Below, one piece after another: positions 38,201 to 49,115 of a stretch of 64,000 nucleotides of DNA; position 1 is the stretch's first letter; every line of letters begins with the position of its first letter. The stretch is from Dreissena polymorpha (lineage: Eukaryota; Mollusca; Bivalvia; Myida; Dreissenidae). The position numbers were made by a program, and so were the translations under genes. The notes below the pieces were generated by a model. That model was not told the DNA's origin. It was given only the letters and a program-made list of their open reading frames with translations, and did not search any database. Location of the stretch: NCBI RefSeq assembly GCF_020536995.1, contig NC_068359.1, positions 121,891,661 to 121,955,660 on the forward strand, in the 5' to 3' direction.

Positions 38201-39462
38201 GGAGTTTTGCGTTCTTCTGCTTCAAGTTTGTATGTAAGATAAACCACTGTTATTCTCGACCATCGATTAATGAACATCGGTTTTAAGTTACAGTTTGCCG
38301 TTAGTCGGTAAAGTGAAAGGTTTGTTTTGATACGTGGGGAATTTAAGTTTTAAAAGAATAGTTTAAACAATTACGACTATTTAACAACAGACGTTTCCAC
38401 CAATGTAAATTATATTGCAATTAATCTGCAATACTATTTAAGACTTGCACTTGGAAATGACGTTCATCGGTTTTGTATGTGCTCAAAAGACCACTTACAT
38501 GAACTGCGTCAGATTTTCTTTTTTCAAAATAATGGCGTTCCAGATAACAACTAGTATGTTACATGTCTTATAAGAACGTAAGGAAACGCGGCTTTGTTTT
38601 AATCCTTAGATTCAACATTAACATTGAAAGCTCACCCGATGGACCAGATAACGCCTTCACGTGCGACTTCCGGTTCAACTTCGGTTCAGACCGTAACGTG
38701 ATTGTGCGCAACTCGAAGCAGAACAATATCTGGCAAGCAGAAGAACGTGCTGTCAGTTATTTCCCCGTGGCCCCGAACGCCTTCTTTGAGATGATTATCC
38801 TTGTGGAACAGTACTGCTTTAAGGTCTGGGAATCCTTTTAACGCGTTCTGTTAAGTACTTATGCTGCAATATGTTATCGCCTTTGGGCTATTTCTTATGA
38901 GTTTGCAATCTAATTTTAGTGTGTTTGCAATCTGATCACAATCTAAAAGCAATCTTTCAAGAAATCTTAGTTTTACTTAATAAATACACTGAGATTTCTA
39001 CTTTGAGGCATTCTTATTTCTACCTTAATGCATGCTGATATTTACGTTAATGCAAACTTATCGTTATAGAGAGTGCATGTGTCTCTATCTTATAAAGATC
39101 AAGCAAACGGTTGACTTGTTGATTACGAATATAAGTACATGGTCAAAGTATAGTATTGGTTGAAATAACAGGAACTCGTTGGCATTTTATATGTTAAAAA
39201 AACTATTTTTCAAAAATAAATTATTTTTTTTTGTGGTGGCGTAGCTAAGACTTATATAAGAGTTCCAGTGCTTTGAAAGATTGATTAATTATTAGGAATA
39301 TACGTTATATTGTATGTTTTAAACGCACTCTTTTTGTCGTTGAAGGTCGCCGTGAACAACAACCATCTATTGGAATACAACCACAGACTGCAGCCACTGG
39401 GCAAATTCACGTTTCTGAGAATCGACGGCGACGTGAGAATCACGCAAGTGCGCTTCCAGTAA
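29236..39462 (+). CDS. Galectin with two carbohydrate-recognition domains (complete gene)
   Basis: Nine coding exons splice with matching phases into 306 residues: 29236-29259 (ATG, MANIIRNP), 31534-31622, 32192-32279, 32717-32836, 33175-33309, 33898-33945 (16-residue linker, Gly/Pro-rich), 37942-38027, 38610-38823, 39346-39462 (TAA). All introns begin GT and end AG. Domain 1: PYVGPINMGMADG, CALAFNPRFSENQ, WGPEER; the usual first His of HxNPR is Ala, the other contacts are kept. Domain 2: FRFNFG replaces HxNPR, but VRNS and WQAEER remain. Galectins bind beta-galactosides and act in bivalve recognition of microbes; two domains would allow cross-linking. No signal peptide, as usual for the family. 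AATAAA at 39499-39504 is a likely polyadenylation signal. Domain 2 duplicates the partial gene at 1165-2811. Untranslated upstream exons are not excluded. Confidence 0.9.
29863..30127. mobile_element. Palindromic MITE of the GTGTCGTCCC family (copy 1)
   Basis: Outer arms AGCCTCGCTCTGGGAAAACTG and its complement near 30085-30127; core GATTAGCCTGTGCGGAC-like arms are decayed here. Sits in the first intron of the complete galectin gene. Other copies: 43849, 53714, 55474, 56872, 61859 and 63908. Confidence 0.8.
32935..33137 (+). repeat. Degenerate ~33-bp intronic tandem repeat
   Basis: About six units around GGGAAGTAACTGTTGCAAG then AGTTCACCGATTA, ending just before the acceptor of the galectin exon 33175-33309. 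Confidence 0.75.
34998..35133. mobile_element. 136-bp hairpin MITE, TA-flanked
   Basis: Left arm from CTATGTCAGTGTGATTGT pairs with right arm ending CACACTACCATAG; the pairing continues through GAATTTATCCGAC and an inner AGAAAGG stem. TA on both sides (34996-34997, 35134-35135) suggests Tc1/mariner-type mobilisation. Confidence 0.8.
35935..36005 (+). repeat. tRNA-derived SINE fragment
   Basis: TAGCGTTAATAGTGTCTGG resembles an A-box and AAGTTCGTTTCCCCG a B-box at the usual distance. Short and weak; inside a galectin intron. Confidence 0.35.
36760..37895. mobile_element. hAT-like non-autonomous element, 1136 bp, with empty site in the paralogue
   Basis: Ends CAGGGTTCGCCAAAAC / GTTTTGGCGAACCCTG; flanks show ATATGC on both sides (36754-36759, 37896-37901). 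The left galectin copy has a single uninterrupted ATATGCAGCAG at 1119-1129. Subterminal zones repeat CGGTCCG / GACTGACAG motifs on both ends. No convincing transposase frame. Confidence 0.88.
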
Positions 39463-40517
39463 GGTCACTGACATCATAACGTTTCACAAAATATGTATAA
39501 TAAATCAAGCGTAAGTGTGTAAAACAATTCTTTGGACATATACACTTTATGTACGTATTTGTGTGATTTGGTATGTTGATGGCAATGATGATAAGTGTAA
39601 ACATGTTATATGATGAATGAATAACAGTCAATAGTTATACGTTATTAAAATATTTTTTTTAAAGTGACGTCGCATCCCATGCATTTTTGTTTGTCAGTGA
39701 AATTGTTTTGAGCTATGATGTATTTATACCCATCGTTTATCGAATATAATTATTTTCATTAATTGTAAAATTTCTATATTTCAAGACCTTTAAACGAATT
39801 ACATACTACGTGTATTTCCTAAGTATATTACAGGTTCACAATAAAAAAAGATCTGTTTTCTTTATCTGTTTCCATTGGTTTAATGTTGCAAATCTCACGT
39901 AATTGATGCATTTTTATTTTTAATCGATTGTATAAAACAAGACACCTTCGAGTTTTTTCCCTGGGAAGAACAAGCAATACTTGATGTATTTAGATCTATA
40001 GAACACTAATAATTCTGAATCGTGGGAAGTAGAGAACAGCTGACACCCTAGCTATTACACAAATCTTATCAAAATCCAAAAATATGTTTCTCAATGTTGG
40101 ACAAAACGTAGCTTTATTTTCTGATGCAGCAAGATTCAATTTCAGGGGAAAATCAGCTATTTTTCGAGGACAAAATGACTTCTTTTCTCATAATACGTTG
40201 CTTCAGTTTCCGTAGACAATATTCAAACGCCCCTTGTGGAGATATCTATTGATTAAATGATGGTTGTACTCGACGAGTACTTATATTTCGATATGACGTT
40301 GAGGAAATAAATAGTTTTGACACAGGAACATGGTGGTGTTTGTTAAAACTGTTCAGTTACCAGATGATTGATCATTGATTTGAATTCGCTTTGCGATGCA
40401 TATCTTAAACCGATTTGTCATGAAATTGAAAGGTGCTTGTTATAAACGCCCTTTATAAGTACGTGGCTTTAATTTACAACACAATATGTTGAGTTTTAAA
40501 ATTTAATTGATTCTAAT

Positions 40518-43260
40518 TAGCAGTCTACGAGCTGGTAACCATCTTGCGTACATTGAACAAAAACAAGGAAAGGTGACACCCAACTATATTGTTTTGAATT
40601 GTAAACACATATTTTGCATCAGAACATAGATACTTGTGAACTCATAAATGATGCTTGATGTTTTTCATTTGCTTACACTCGTATTGATTCATGAACGCGT
40701 TTAATGAGTGATTTGACAACATAGTAATAAGGAGTTTTTCATTGTTACGAAAATAAAAAAAATTCTGAAGAACAGTATGGTTAATGTTTGCGAGGGTTAC
40801 CAACCGTAAATCATTGTCTGACAACTTGTTATAGAGAAAGCTTCAACGGCTTAAATTTAAGATGAAAAATATAACTGCAACGAAACGAAGCAGTTATTCA
40901 TGCTGCAAAACAGACATACGACATTTAATATATCAGCTCAAAACTATTCAATAAGTCAAACGCAACTGAATACGTGTACTTGAAACAAAATGATATGCAA
41001 AGCACAACTGATTGAGGACACGGGAAATATTTATGATATGGAAGGCCAACGTAAATACTGGCAATAAAGTCTATTGAAACAATTGTGTTAGGCACAACAA
41101 AACTGAGTAAAGACTGAAACTGATGGGCACGTCACAGCTAAGTAACGTATGAATCAGGTATGATACATGAAAACAAAACAAAGGCACTACATAGAGATAG
41201 GATACGAAAGCACAACTGTCTTATTGATCTTGACTTAGTTTCGATCAGAAAAGTACACATGAGCTAGGGCACTTGAAAGATATAAGATCGGAATAGCGTA
41301 AGTGAGTAAGGCACTAGAAATATTTCAGATTGGCACAGCAAACTTGATGTTATGATTGGAACAGCGCACATGAGTAAGGAAAATATTTTCATTTATTTCA
41401 CAGTTCGAATAGAAACCACTCAACCAATATAATATATATGATGTATGACTTAAGAACACAGCATGAGTTGTTGAAACTAGCAAAGGTTAGTTTCTAAGTC
41501 AACGTTAATGGTAACCTTCATATCTTAAAAATAAACAAAAAAGATAGAAAACTTGGGGTGTATCAAGCACACACTGTCTTTAAAAAATGTAACCAAACAT
41601 TTCCAAACAATAAGAGAATTTGTGTGAATACATATTGATTAAATACTTTCAAATAGTTATTATCATTAACTTAAAATAAGTATAGACTTTTCATTTAGTA
41701 TCCGTTTTACCTTAATTAAAATGTGAGGTTATTCGAAAAAATCCATTATCATTTTACAAATCGATTAAAAACAAAACATGTATATGTCCATTGTATAACG
41801 CGTGTCATGGCATCTTCGTGAACTCTATGCGTCTAATCATGGCATAGTCAGCATCAGAGCTGAACCAAAAATTCACTCTCCGCACAAGTGATGGATGAAC
41901 GACGCTGGTGAATTAAAAAAAAAACTCTTGGCCAACAACCATTACCTGAAAATGTAGTACAAGTCATTATTGTAATTTACTTATATCAATAACGTTTGAT
42001 GCGTGTGAAGAAAAAAAAAATTCGTTCTATATATTTTATTTGCCTCGTCAATAGGTATGTGGGGGTCGAGGGCATCCCCCTCCATACCGTACATAATCAA
42101 TATATATAACAGATTATATTGCATGGTGTACAATATTGCATTGTATACAAGCGCTAAATACTGCGTTATGAAAAATACACAAACTGCCATTAATACATAA
42201 ACAGAAATACATGTATACATGAATTGAAGAATAAATATATTGTTTATATATGCAAGTCACAATGTACAACTTACAGTATTGCAAATTAGACAACCGCTCG
42301 CAGTTACATCGTTAAGGTAATATAATATAGCGGTTTACAACTGGATACATATATTGGAATTATCAATATAGAGATGAACGATGCAAACAGCAATAAATAT
42401 ATACATGAATTGAAGAATAAGAATATTGTTTATATATGCAAGTCACAGTGTTCAACTTACAGAATTGTAAAGTAGACAACTGCTCGAAGTTACATAGTTA
42501 AGGTAATATAATATAGCGGTATACAACTTGATACATATATTGGAATTATCAATATAGAGATGTGAAATAAGATCGTGTTCATGAAAACGGATGCGCAATA
42601 GTTTTCAAACCGAACCAACTTAATTGTAAAGGCGTCTTGATCCGATTTCTAAATAATATGAATATCGAATAACTGGCTTAAGTCGAGTTCATGTATTTCA
42701 TTTGTTCGTATCACTATTGAAAAGTATAATAACTTTAATTAAACAGTGTCCTGCACGAACTAGTATTTATGTTATTTTCGCTGTAATCTTCATTTTAAAC
42801 GTGTCATATTTTTAATTCAAAACCACTGCGGGGCTTAGATCTCAAGTACGAAAGCCTCTCAGTACCACTTGCAATTTAGATTTAATCGTGCAAGGTGTAA
42901 AACGTACAAACCCTTATAAATGCACATTGATATTGAATTATTATCCCTTTAGTTCTCGTTATTAAGCCATGTTTTACGTTCTAACGTATTTATTATACTT
43001 TATTAAACGATTATTAGCTTTTTAATGCGTTTGTTTGCGTTATTACGTACATAAACGCATTTTTTCGCGTGATAACAACTTAACATCATTTTATTTTAAT
43101 TTTAACTGGTCCCAATAAGCTTCCGTACTCAAAAGCTTTAGTTATTCCAGTTAAACTTTACGCATTGTATACATCAGATGTGATTATTGGACAAAATCGG
43201 GCCAGGTGATGTATCCCATATTATTTATATAATTGGTTGATAAAAATATTATCATAGAAA
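40518..43260. other. No gene seen; AT-rich intergenic DNA
   Basis: Includes loosely repeated GGCACTTGAAAGATAT-like stretches at 41040-41400 and the tandem duplication at 42190-42562. No supported exon. Confidence 0.35.
42190..42562 (+). repeat. ~186-bp tandem duplication
   Basis: Two copies share ACATGAATTGAAGAATAA, GGTAATATAATATAGCGGT and TGGAATTATCAATATAGAG, offset by about 186 bp. Confidence 0.85.
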
Positions 43261-43848
43261 AAATCCATTTGGTAAATTTTCACGTGGGATCACGGGCCGA
43301 CAGCTCTGCTAGGAGATTTCACTTAAACGAGGACGGAAGTAGTTAAGCGGGTCTAACATACAGGGGAAGTTTCATTCCTTTTGTTCCGTAAGTAGATTGA
43401 TTCTCATCTTCTTAGTTTATATAAGTATTGATAAAAAACTATCATATAAGCAAATATCAATTACATGTATAACTGCGAACGTAAATTGAGAGCCCATCGA
43501 ACAATTTAATATAATTTCTTTGTTTTAACCTTGAAATCGAAAGTGCAGACTTTTAATAAACATGTAATTTGTATAACTGAACTTTTAATGTGTGTTTGCT
43601 TGTGTCAGTTGTTTTAGGTGAAACCTAACAATTTGTCAAATTCAAATCGGCGTTGCTGTAAAAAATAATTTATAATTGCACGTGAACATTTTTAACACAT
43701 CGAATTTATAACTCAGAATGGATCTTGAAATCAAAAGTGCAAGACATGTTTAAACATTATTAAAAACTAACTTACCTTAACTTTTGCTTGTGATCTATAA
43801 TCAGTTTTATTTAGTCGAGGGTGATATGGTATCTTTGTCTTGTTACTT

Positions 43849-44092
43849 CATATGAGGCGCTCTTTGAAAACAGGGTTTAATGCATGTGCGTCAAGTATCG
43901 TCACAGATTAGCCTGTGCAGTCCGCACGGCAATGTCAGGGAAGACACTTTCCGCTGCTATGGAATTTTTTTGTTTATGGAAGTCTTTTCTTAACGAAAAT
44001 CTTATTAAGGCTGAAAGTTTCGTCCCTGATTAGTCTCTGCAGACTTAAGGCACATGCATTAAGTCTGGTTTTCCCAGACCGAACCTCATATG
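43849..44092. mobile_element. Palindromic MITE of the GTGTCGTCCC family (copy 2)
   Basis: CATATGAGGCGCTC-like left arm and GAACCTCATATG right arm; decayed core with GCCTGTGCAGTCCGCACGGC. Confidence 0.75.
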
Positions 44093-44689
44093 TGAATGCA
44101 AGTTCAAACTAGTGTTTCTTAAAATAGTTAAATAATATCACAGCGGGGAATACCCGCTTAGTTTTAACATCAGTATTGATTTTGGCTTTACTCATACTAT
44201 TTATTCGTCTATAAGTAGTACCGCTATTGTTTTGTACCTTAGACTATTTGTTCGTATATAAGAAGAACCACCGTTGTTAACTTGTTGTTTTTTTAACAAC
44301 AGAATTATTGATACTTCATGTACCATGTCTATATTGTCTTGACTCTAAACCCGTTTGTTGAAACATCGTTCCTTTTCAGTTTTCCATAGGCAGCTCATTA
44401 TGAACCTACGGAATATGAGACACTAACGCGTTTAAATATTCAGGTAGGTACTAAGACTACTTCATATGATATGTCATGCAACATAAGTTATAGATTGATT
44501 ACAACATTTGTGTAACGTTTGATGCGTGGTTATCCGAACGATTAAACCTTTTATTTCAATCAAAACAAAACATGAACGTGTATTTTGCCTTTTATAGAAT
44601 ATAAGGAATTCCATATTTTCCTATAAAAAAATCCGATTTAATTTCAGAAAATCCGATTTACTTTCAGAAAATCGCGGAAGGCGGTATCG

Positions 44690-45341
44690 TATGGCGCACC
44701 AAAGGGGTCGAAACTTCAAGTGCTGCTGCAGCAGAAAAAAATGCTGCTGGAGCAGTATTTAAAATGCTGCTCGAGCAGTAAAATGCTACTCGAGCAGCAT
44801 CTACATGCTGCTCGGGCAGCAATTTGCTGCTCGAGCAACATTTTAGATGCTGCAGCAGTAAAATCCTGCTCAACCAGCATTTATTTTTAGATTATGGCAT
44901 TATCCAATCAGAATCAGATTAAAAAAATAAATCATGTAACGTTCGAGAAATTGATCAACCAAATTTCACTTTTGCATGTTCCTACATGACTTTAAAGCTT
45001 AATAATTAATATATGAACAACTACGGAAAAGTATGAGATTTTAATAATAATTGATTAAAATACTGATTATGAGTTTGTTGCAGTTTTTCTTAAGTTATTG
45101 TAAGGTCTATTTCGTTTCCGTAGAGGTAGCTTATGTCATCCGTTTGTAAGCTCAAATTTGATTGGCTGACGCGTTTAATGGCTTATTCTAAAAATAAATG
45201 CTGGACGAGTAGGATTTTTCTGCTGCAGCAGAAAAAATTCCTGCTCGGGCAGAAATTTTGCTGGTCATTTAAATGCTTCTCGAGCAGCATTTATTTCTGC
45301 TGCAGCAGAAGTTAAAGTTTCGACTCCTTTGGTGCGACATA
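44690..45341. mobile_element. MITE packed with CTCGAG palindromes, inserted in the Mab-21 gene
   Basis: Ends TATGGCGCACCAAAGG and its near complement; exact 6-bp duplication GTATCG (44684-44689, 45342-45347). Removing the element and one duplicate restores an open exon. Both inner flanks carry arrays of TGCTGCTCGAGCAGCA and CTGCTGCAGCAG, each self-complementary. The middle (44890-45200) is AT-rich and unique. 652 bp, non-autonomous. Confidence 0.9.
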
Positions 45342-47142
45342 GTATCGGGTGTGCAGAGTTAGAATCTGAAAGCGATCTCAGTCACAATCATCAGTCTCAG
45401 GTAAGTCTGCAAATAATGGTTGCACCAAAGACAGTCGCAGGGTATATTTGCGAACTAATTTGGCGCTGTATAATCGCCATTTGTAATAAGTTCGTTTTAG
45501 AGGCCGCGTCAAAATAACACATTTTAACACTTAACATATACTTTATTATTTTTCGTGTACAGATAATTGGATATTTATGAATTAATATGTGGACTACCAC
45601 ATTATTATTGTCCGAACATGAAAGAGACTCAAATTTCACGTGCACCCAACACTAAAATCACACCTAACAGTCAAACATATATTTAGGAAACGGACTAAAT
45701 TCTCAAATTTTGAAAATGTTTGAGTACACATGTTTTATCCCTATAAAATCAATGATAAGATTTAAGAAATGTTATTTTTGGTTAATAAGAAACCAAACTA
45801 TAAAAGCCTTTAGGTACTTGTGCAAGGACTTTACTGGTAGATATTTCCATTTGTAGAATTACCAAAGTTAAACAATATTTTTTTAATAAACAGTCCGAAA
45901 TAAAAGCATTGTACTTGTTAAAAATGTTCCGCTCGTAAATACATCTTAAGCTCGTTTATACCATATGTATATCTCATAAGACTGTAAATGTCGTAACAGC
46001 CTGATTTAGGTGCATGCGAGTGAGTTATAGGCTCAATGATCAAAGGTATAATTATTGAAATTCCTATTATATTTCGATAATTTTGGTTTCATGAACAAAA
46101 TGACATAACAGTTAGCACGTTAATATCTGCTGATAGCCTATTTTTATTACAATTGTTTGTGGCATTTCTGCGCATTGAACGTGTGTTAGACGCGTAATTT
46201 CCATTTGTTGATTTATTAACATGTTCTCATGATATTTATTCTATGTCAGATTTTGTGAAATTAATCCATTTCTATAATATAAGTACTTCCATATTGACTG
46301 GAGTTCTAGTAACCAAAAATTTATTAATAAACATCTAAGGTGGAAACAGACTCGACCGTATTTAATATGTTTATCATATTGAAACTTCCAGAAAGACTTT
46401 CTGCAGTTTTCCGTCTAAAGCATTTCTGTTAACGAATATTTGCCAATATATGTATTAGACGTATCCATACTACAGCTATATTAATGTTCAATACAAATAC
46501 GTTTCTTTTTACCTTTTCAAAAGCCGATATATCTATTATGAGTATCCATACTGCAAATATATTACTTTTTAAGTATAAAAATGTCATTTTATGAATATTC
46601 CTAATTATTATCCAAATTTCAATTGTGAGTCTATGCGTGTATCAACACTACTTATGAAACGTAATGTTAATTATATTGTAATTTTATACAACACATGACT
46701 AACACATAAGTAAAAATACTTTGTTCATTGATTTGTATTTGCATTGTTTTTTGTATTATTCAATACCGAAATATTAAGTAACATCGTATATATCAGAATG
46801 CATAACACTGTATTTATAAATAAACAAAACTTGAAATTCATCCGAAACACATTTCAATCAACTTCCGGAAAATGTATATTGGTGGATTTATCGTTCAAAA
46901 TAAAAAAAAAACTATTGTGCGTTGTAAGCTGACTGTAAGAGTTATTTTATTTTCAGAATTATGTCGAAAGTGTGTCCATGGAGATCTTCAGCATAATGAC
47001 TCGGCTGGGATACGGTTAGCAGATCAGACGGTGGCGGGTTGAGAAATACAAGGAGCGTGATAGCTTGATAAGTGCACGACATAGTAATCTAATAACTATA
47101 ATCACAGCTGGCAGCAAGGCAGAGGGGCTTACCTTCTGTTAT

Positions 47143-47616
47143 GGTTACATTACACTAAATCATTGTGTATCCCTCCGTGGTCCATTCGAAAGTAGTGCCT
47201 ATTTCTAAAGAGTTCCTTTTCTCTTTTTGAATATAAGCCATTTAACAATGTGAGACATGTCTTTTGTGGTTATTTGTAATATCCTGTATGTGTCTGGAGT
47301 ACTTTGATGCCTTGGATTGGAAGCTAACTTAAAAGATGAATTTTTGAGGGTGTGTTTTCTATTGTGTGGGGCTTTTGTCGAAATTAGGATTCCGAAACAC
47401 GTTTTTCTACGGTGGGTTCATTCGACAGCGATTTACTTTCTTAGAAGTTGCGAGACGGTATGTTTTTTATTGCAATTATTGGAAGATAACAGATCCATCT
47501 TTAAAATGATACCAGGTTCGGAAAAATTGATACGTCGAAAAGGCAAGAAAAATGCTGTGAAAGTTGTCAGTTTAATAATGGGACCCTATGGGAATCGGAA
47601 TTAGTGTAATATAACC
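47143..47616. mobile_element. 474-bp MITE inserted in the Mab-21 coding exon
   Basis: Termini GGTTACATTACACTAA / TTAGTGTAATATAACC (one mismatch), flanked by TTAT on both sides (47139-47142, 47617-47620). Without it the exon reads FCYESDRD in frame. The 95-codon frame inside has no recognisable content. Confidence 0.88.
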
Positions 47617-49115
47617 TTATGAGAGCGACCGTGACTCGTTACTCGTTGTGAACGGTGTCCTCTGTGTGGAAGATGGTATAAATCTTCGCACCATTCCTGA
47701 CGGCATAGGAGTGTTCATGATGGATACACGTGCTTATTCAGGACACTGTAGACTGTTTTTAGCGAGACTAGCGCGTAGACATTTGAAAATAATCCACGAT
47801 GCTTTGTGTGATAATGGACATGAAGACGTTCTTTTAAGTAGTGGTTTATTTCTTGATGAAATTTCGGAAGATCCATATACAAATTCATCAGTGGTAAACC
47901 ATGAACGAGCGGGGCCGTCGCTACCGACGCCAATAGGAGGTGAGCTTCACACGGACAGTGTATTCGCACTACGATGTCATTGCCCAAGCATCTTACAGAG
48001 ATGGGCTTCCACACCCCGTCATTGGCCGTCACCGGTCTTAGTTCAGAAAGTCATACCGCTAGGAACTTATGTAACAGCGGTGGATTTTAAGGAAAGTGAA
48101 TTCAAGCACATGGAATGGAGGATTTGCTTTAACACCGGAGAGTCGGAACTTATGAATCAACTTAATGACACACACACGAAAGTGTATGTTATGCTAAAAC
48201 TGATCGTCAAAGATGTGTTAATGCCTCTTAAGAAAGAAATAACATCATACGTGATGAAAAATATCATACTATGGCAAGCTGAGAGTAACCCACAAAACAA
48301 TGCTCAGAGTTTTTTTTTTGACTGGCTTCATGACGACTGAGAGAACTAAGGACTGCTATTGTCACACAACAACTGTCATATTACATGATTCCAGAAAGGA
48401 ATTTGATGGCAGCCAGTGGTTTGACGGACTAGCAGCAAAGTCAATGGGTAGAAGTCATTAAGGGCTATGATGGCAGAAGGTCCGAGGGTATTACTGAGAT
48501 TGCCTAAGATACGACAGGCTGTAGTCGCCTCCCCAGAGCCGATGCTGTGGTTCAGCACGAAAAGGATGGAGCTGGAGATGGTGAGTCTGGAGATGTTAAA
48601 CCGAATGGGGGATGCATTGAGAACGGAGTTGTGGATATGACTGATGCTGTCCTACAGGTATAAAGAGACATTGGGGGGAGATAGTTACGGAGATTAAACT
48701 ACGGATGATCGAGGAAGGCTGTGCTGTAAATAATCTGATGGGTATTGGCGATAGAATGTTACAGTAATAATAAATCAAAGTGCTAAAAAAGGATGGAACT
48801 GAGTGAGCTTGTAAGATACATGAAATGTTAGAATGAGAAGATGGTGGTGTTTTGTATCGGATATCATCCTGCAGGAGATAAGGGGACACATGAGTGGAAT
48901 AGTGAGATAGATCCTTCGCCGGTTTTTATGGAAGGCAGCGTTGTTACTAATTTGTCTGATATCTACCGGTGTATATATGCATCCGCCTTAAAGTGATGCG
49001 CTTTATTCTGCCGCGCTTGAAATTTAAATAGTGGCGTGTAGTAAGGAACTGGTTTGTCTTAATAATTCAGTAGTTAACGTCAACGATCAGCCGTATTAAA
49101 CAATTAATACAAAAT

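Larger units (their letters stand above)
34840..40517 (+). repeat. Right copy of the duplicated galectin block
   Basis: Matches about 228-5143. The left limit is not sharp; similarity is visible from TAATCGACATGGTGCAC at about 34831. The right limit follows GATTCTAATTAG in both copies. Confidence 0.8.
44380..48996 (+). pseudogene. Mab-21 domain protein (cGAS-like receptor family), broken
   Basis: Coding pieces: 44390-44443 (AAHYEPTEYETLTRLNIQ, least sure), 44668-44689 continuing at 45348-45400 (KIAEGGIGCAELESE), 46957-47142 and 47618-48996. Mab-21 family marks: ESVSMEIFSIMTRLGYG, ARHSNLITIITAGSKAEG, LRCHCPSILQRW, HWPSPVLVQKV, EWRICFNTGESEL, VLWFSTKR-like MLWFSTKR and IYRCIYASALK at the end. 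Family members with an active site make nucleotide second messengers for innate immunity (cGLRs); many bivalve members lack it. Here GSKAEG is the counterpart of the GS motif, but an acidic DxD pair is not obvious. Broken by two MITEs (44690-45341, 47143-47616), TAG at 47017-47019, frame changes near 48330 and 48465, and TAG near 48430. The expected ATG of MAEGG reads ATC. A GTAAGT at 43388 may end a noncoding first exon. Confidence 0.8.

Noticed and set aside
47317-47604. 95-codon open frame upstream of the Mab-21 remnant
   Set aside because: It lies entirely inside the 474-bp MITE 47143-47616 and shows no recognisable domain.
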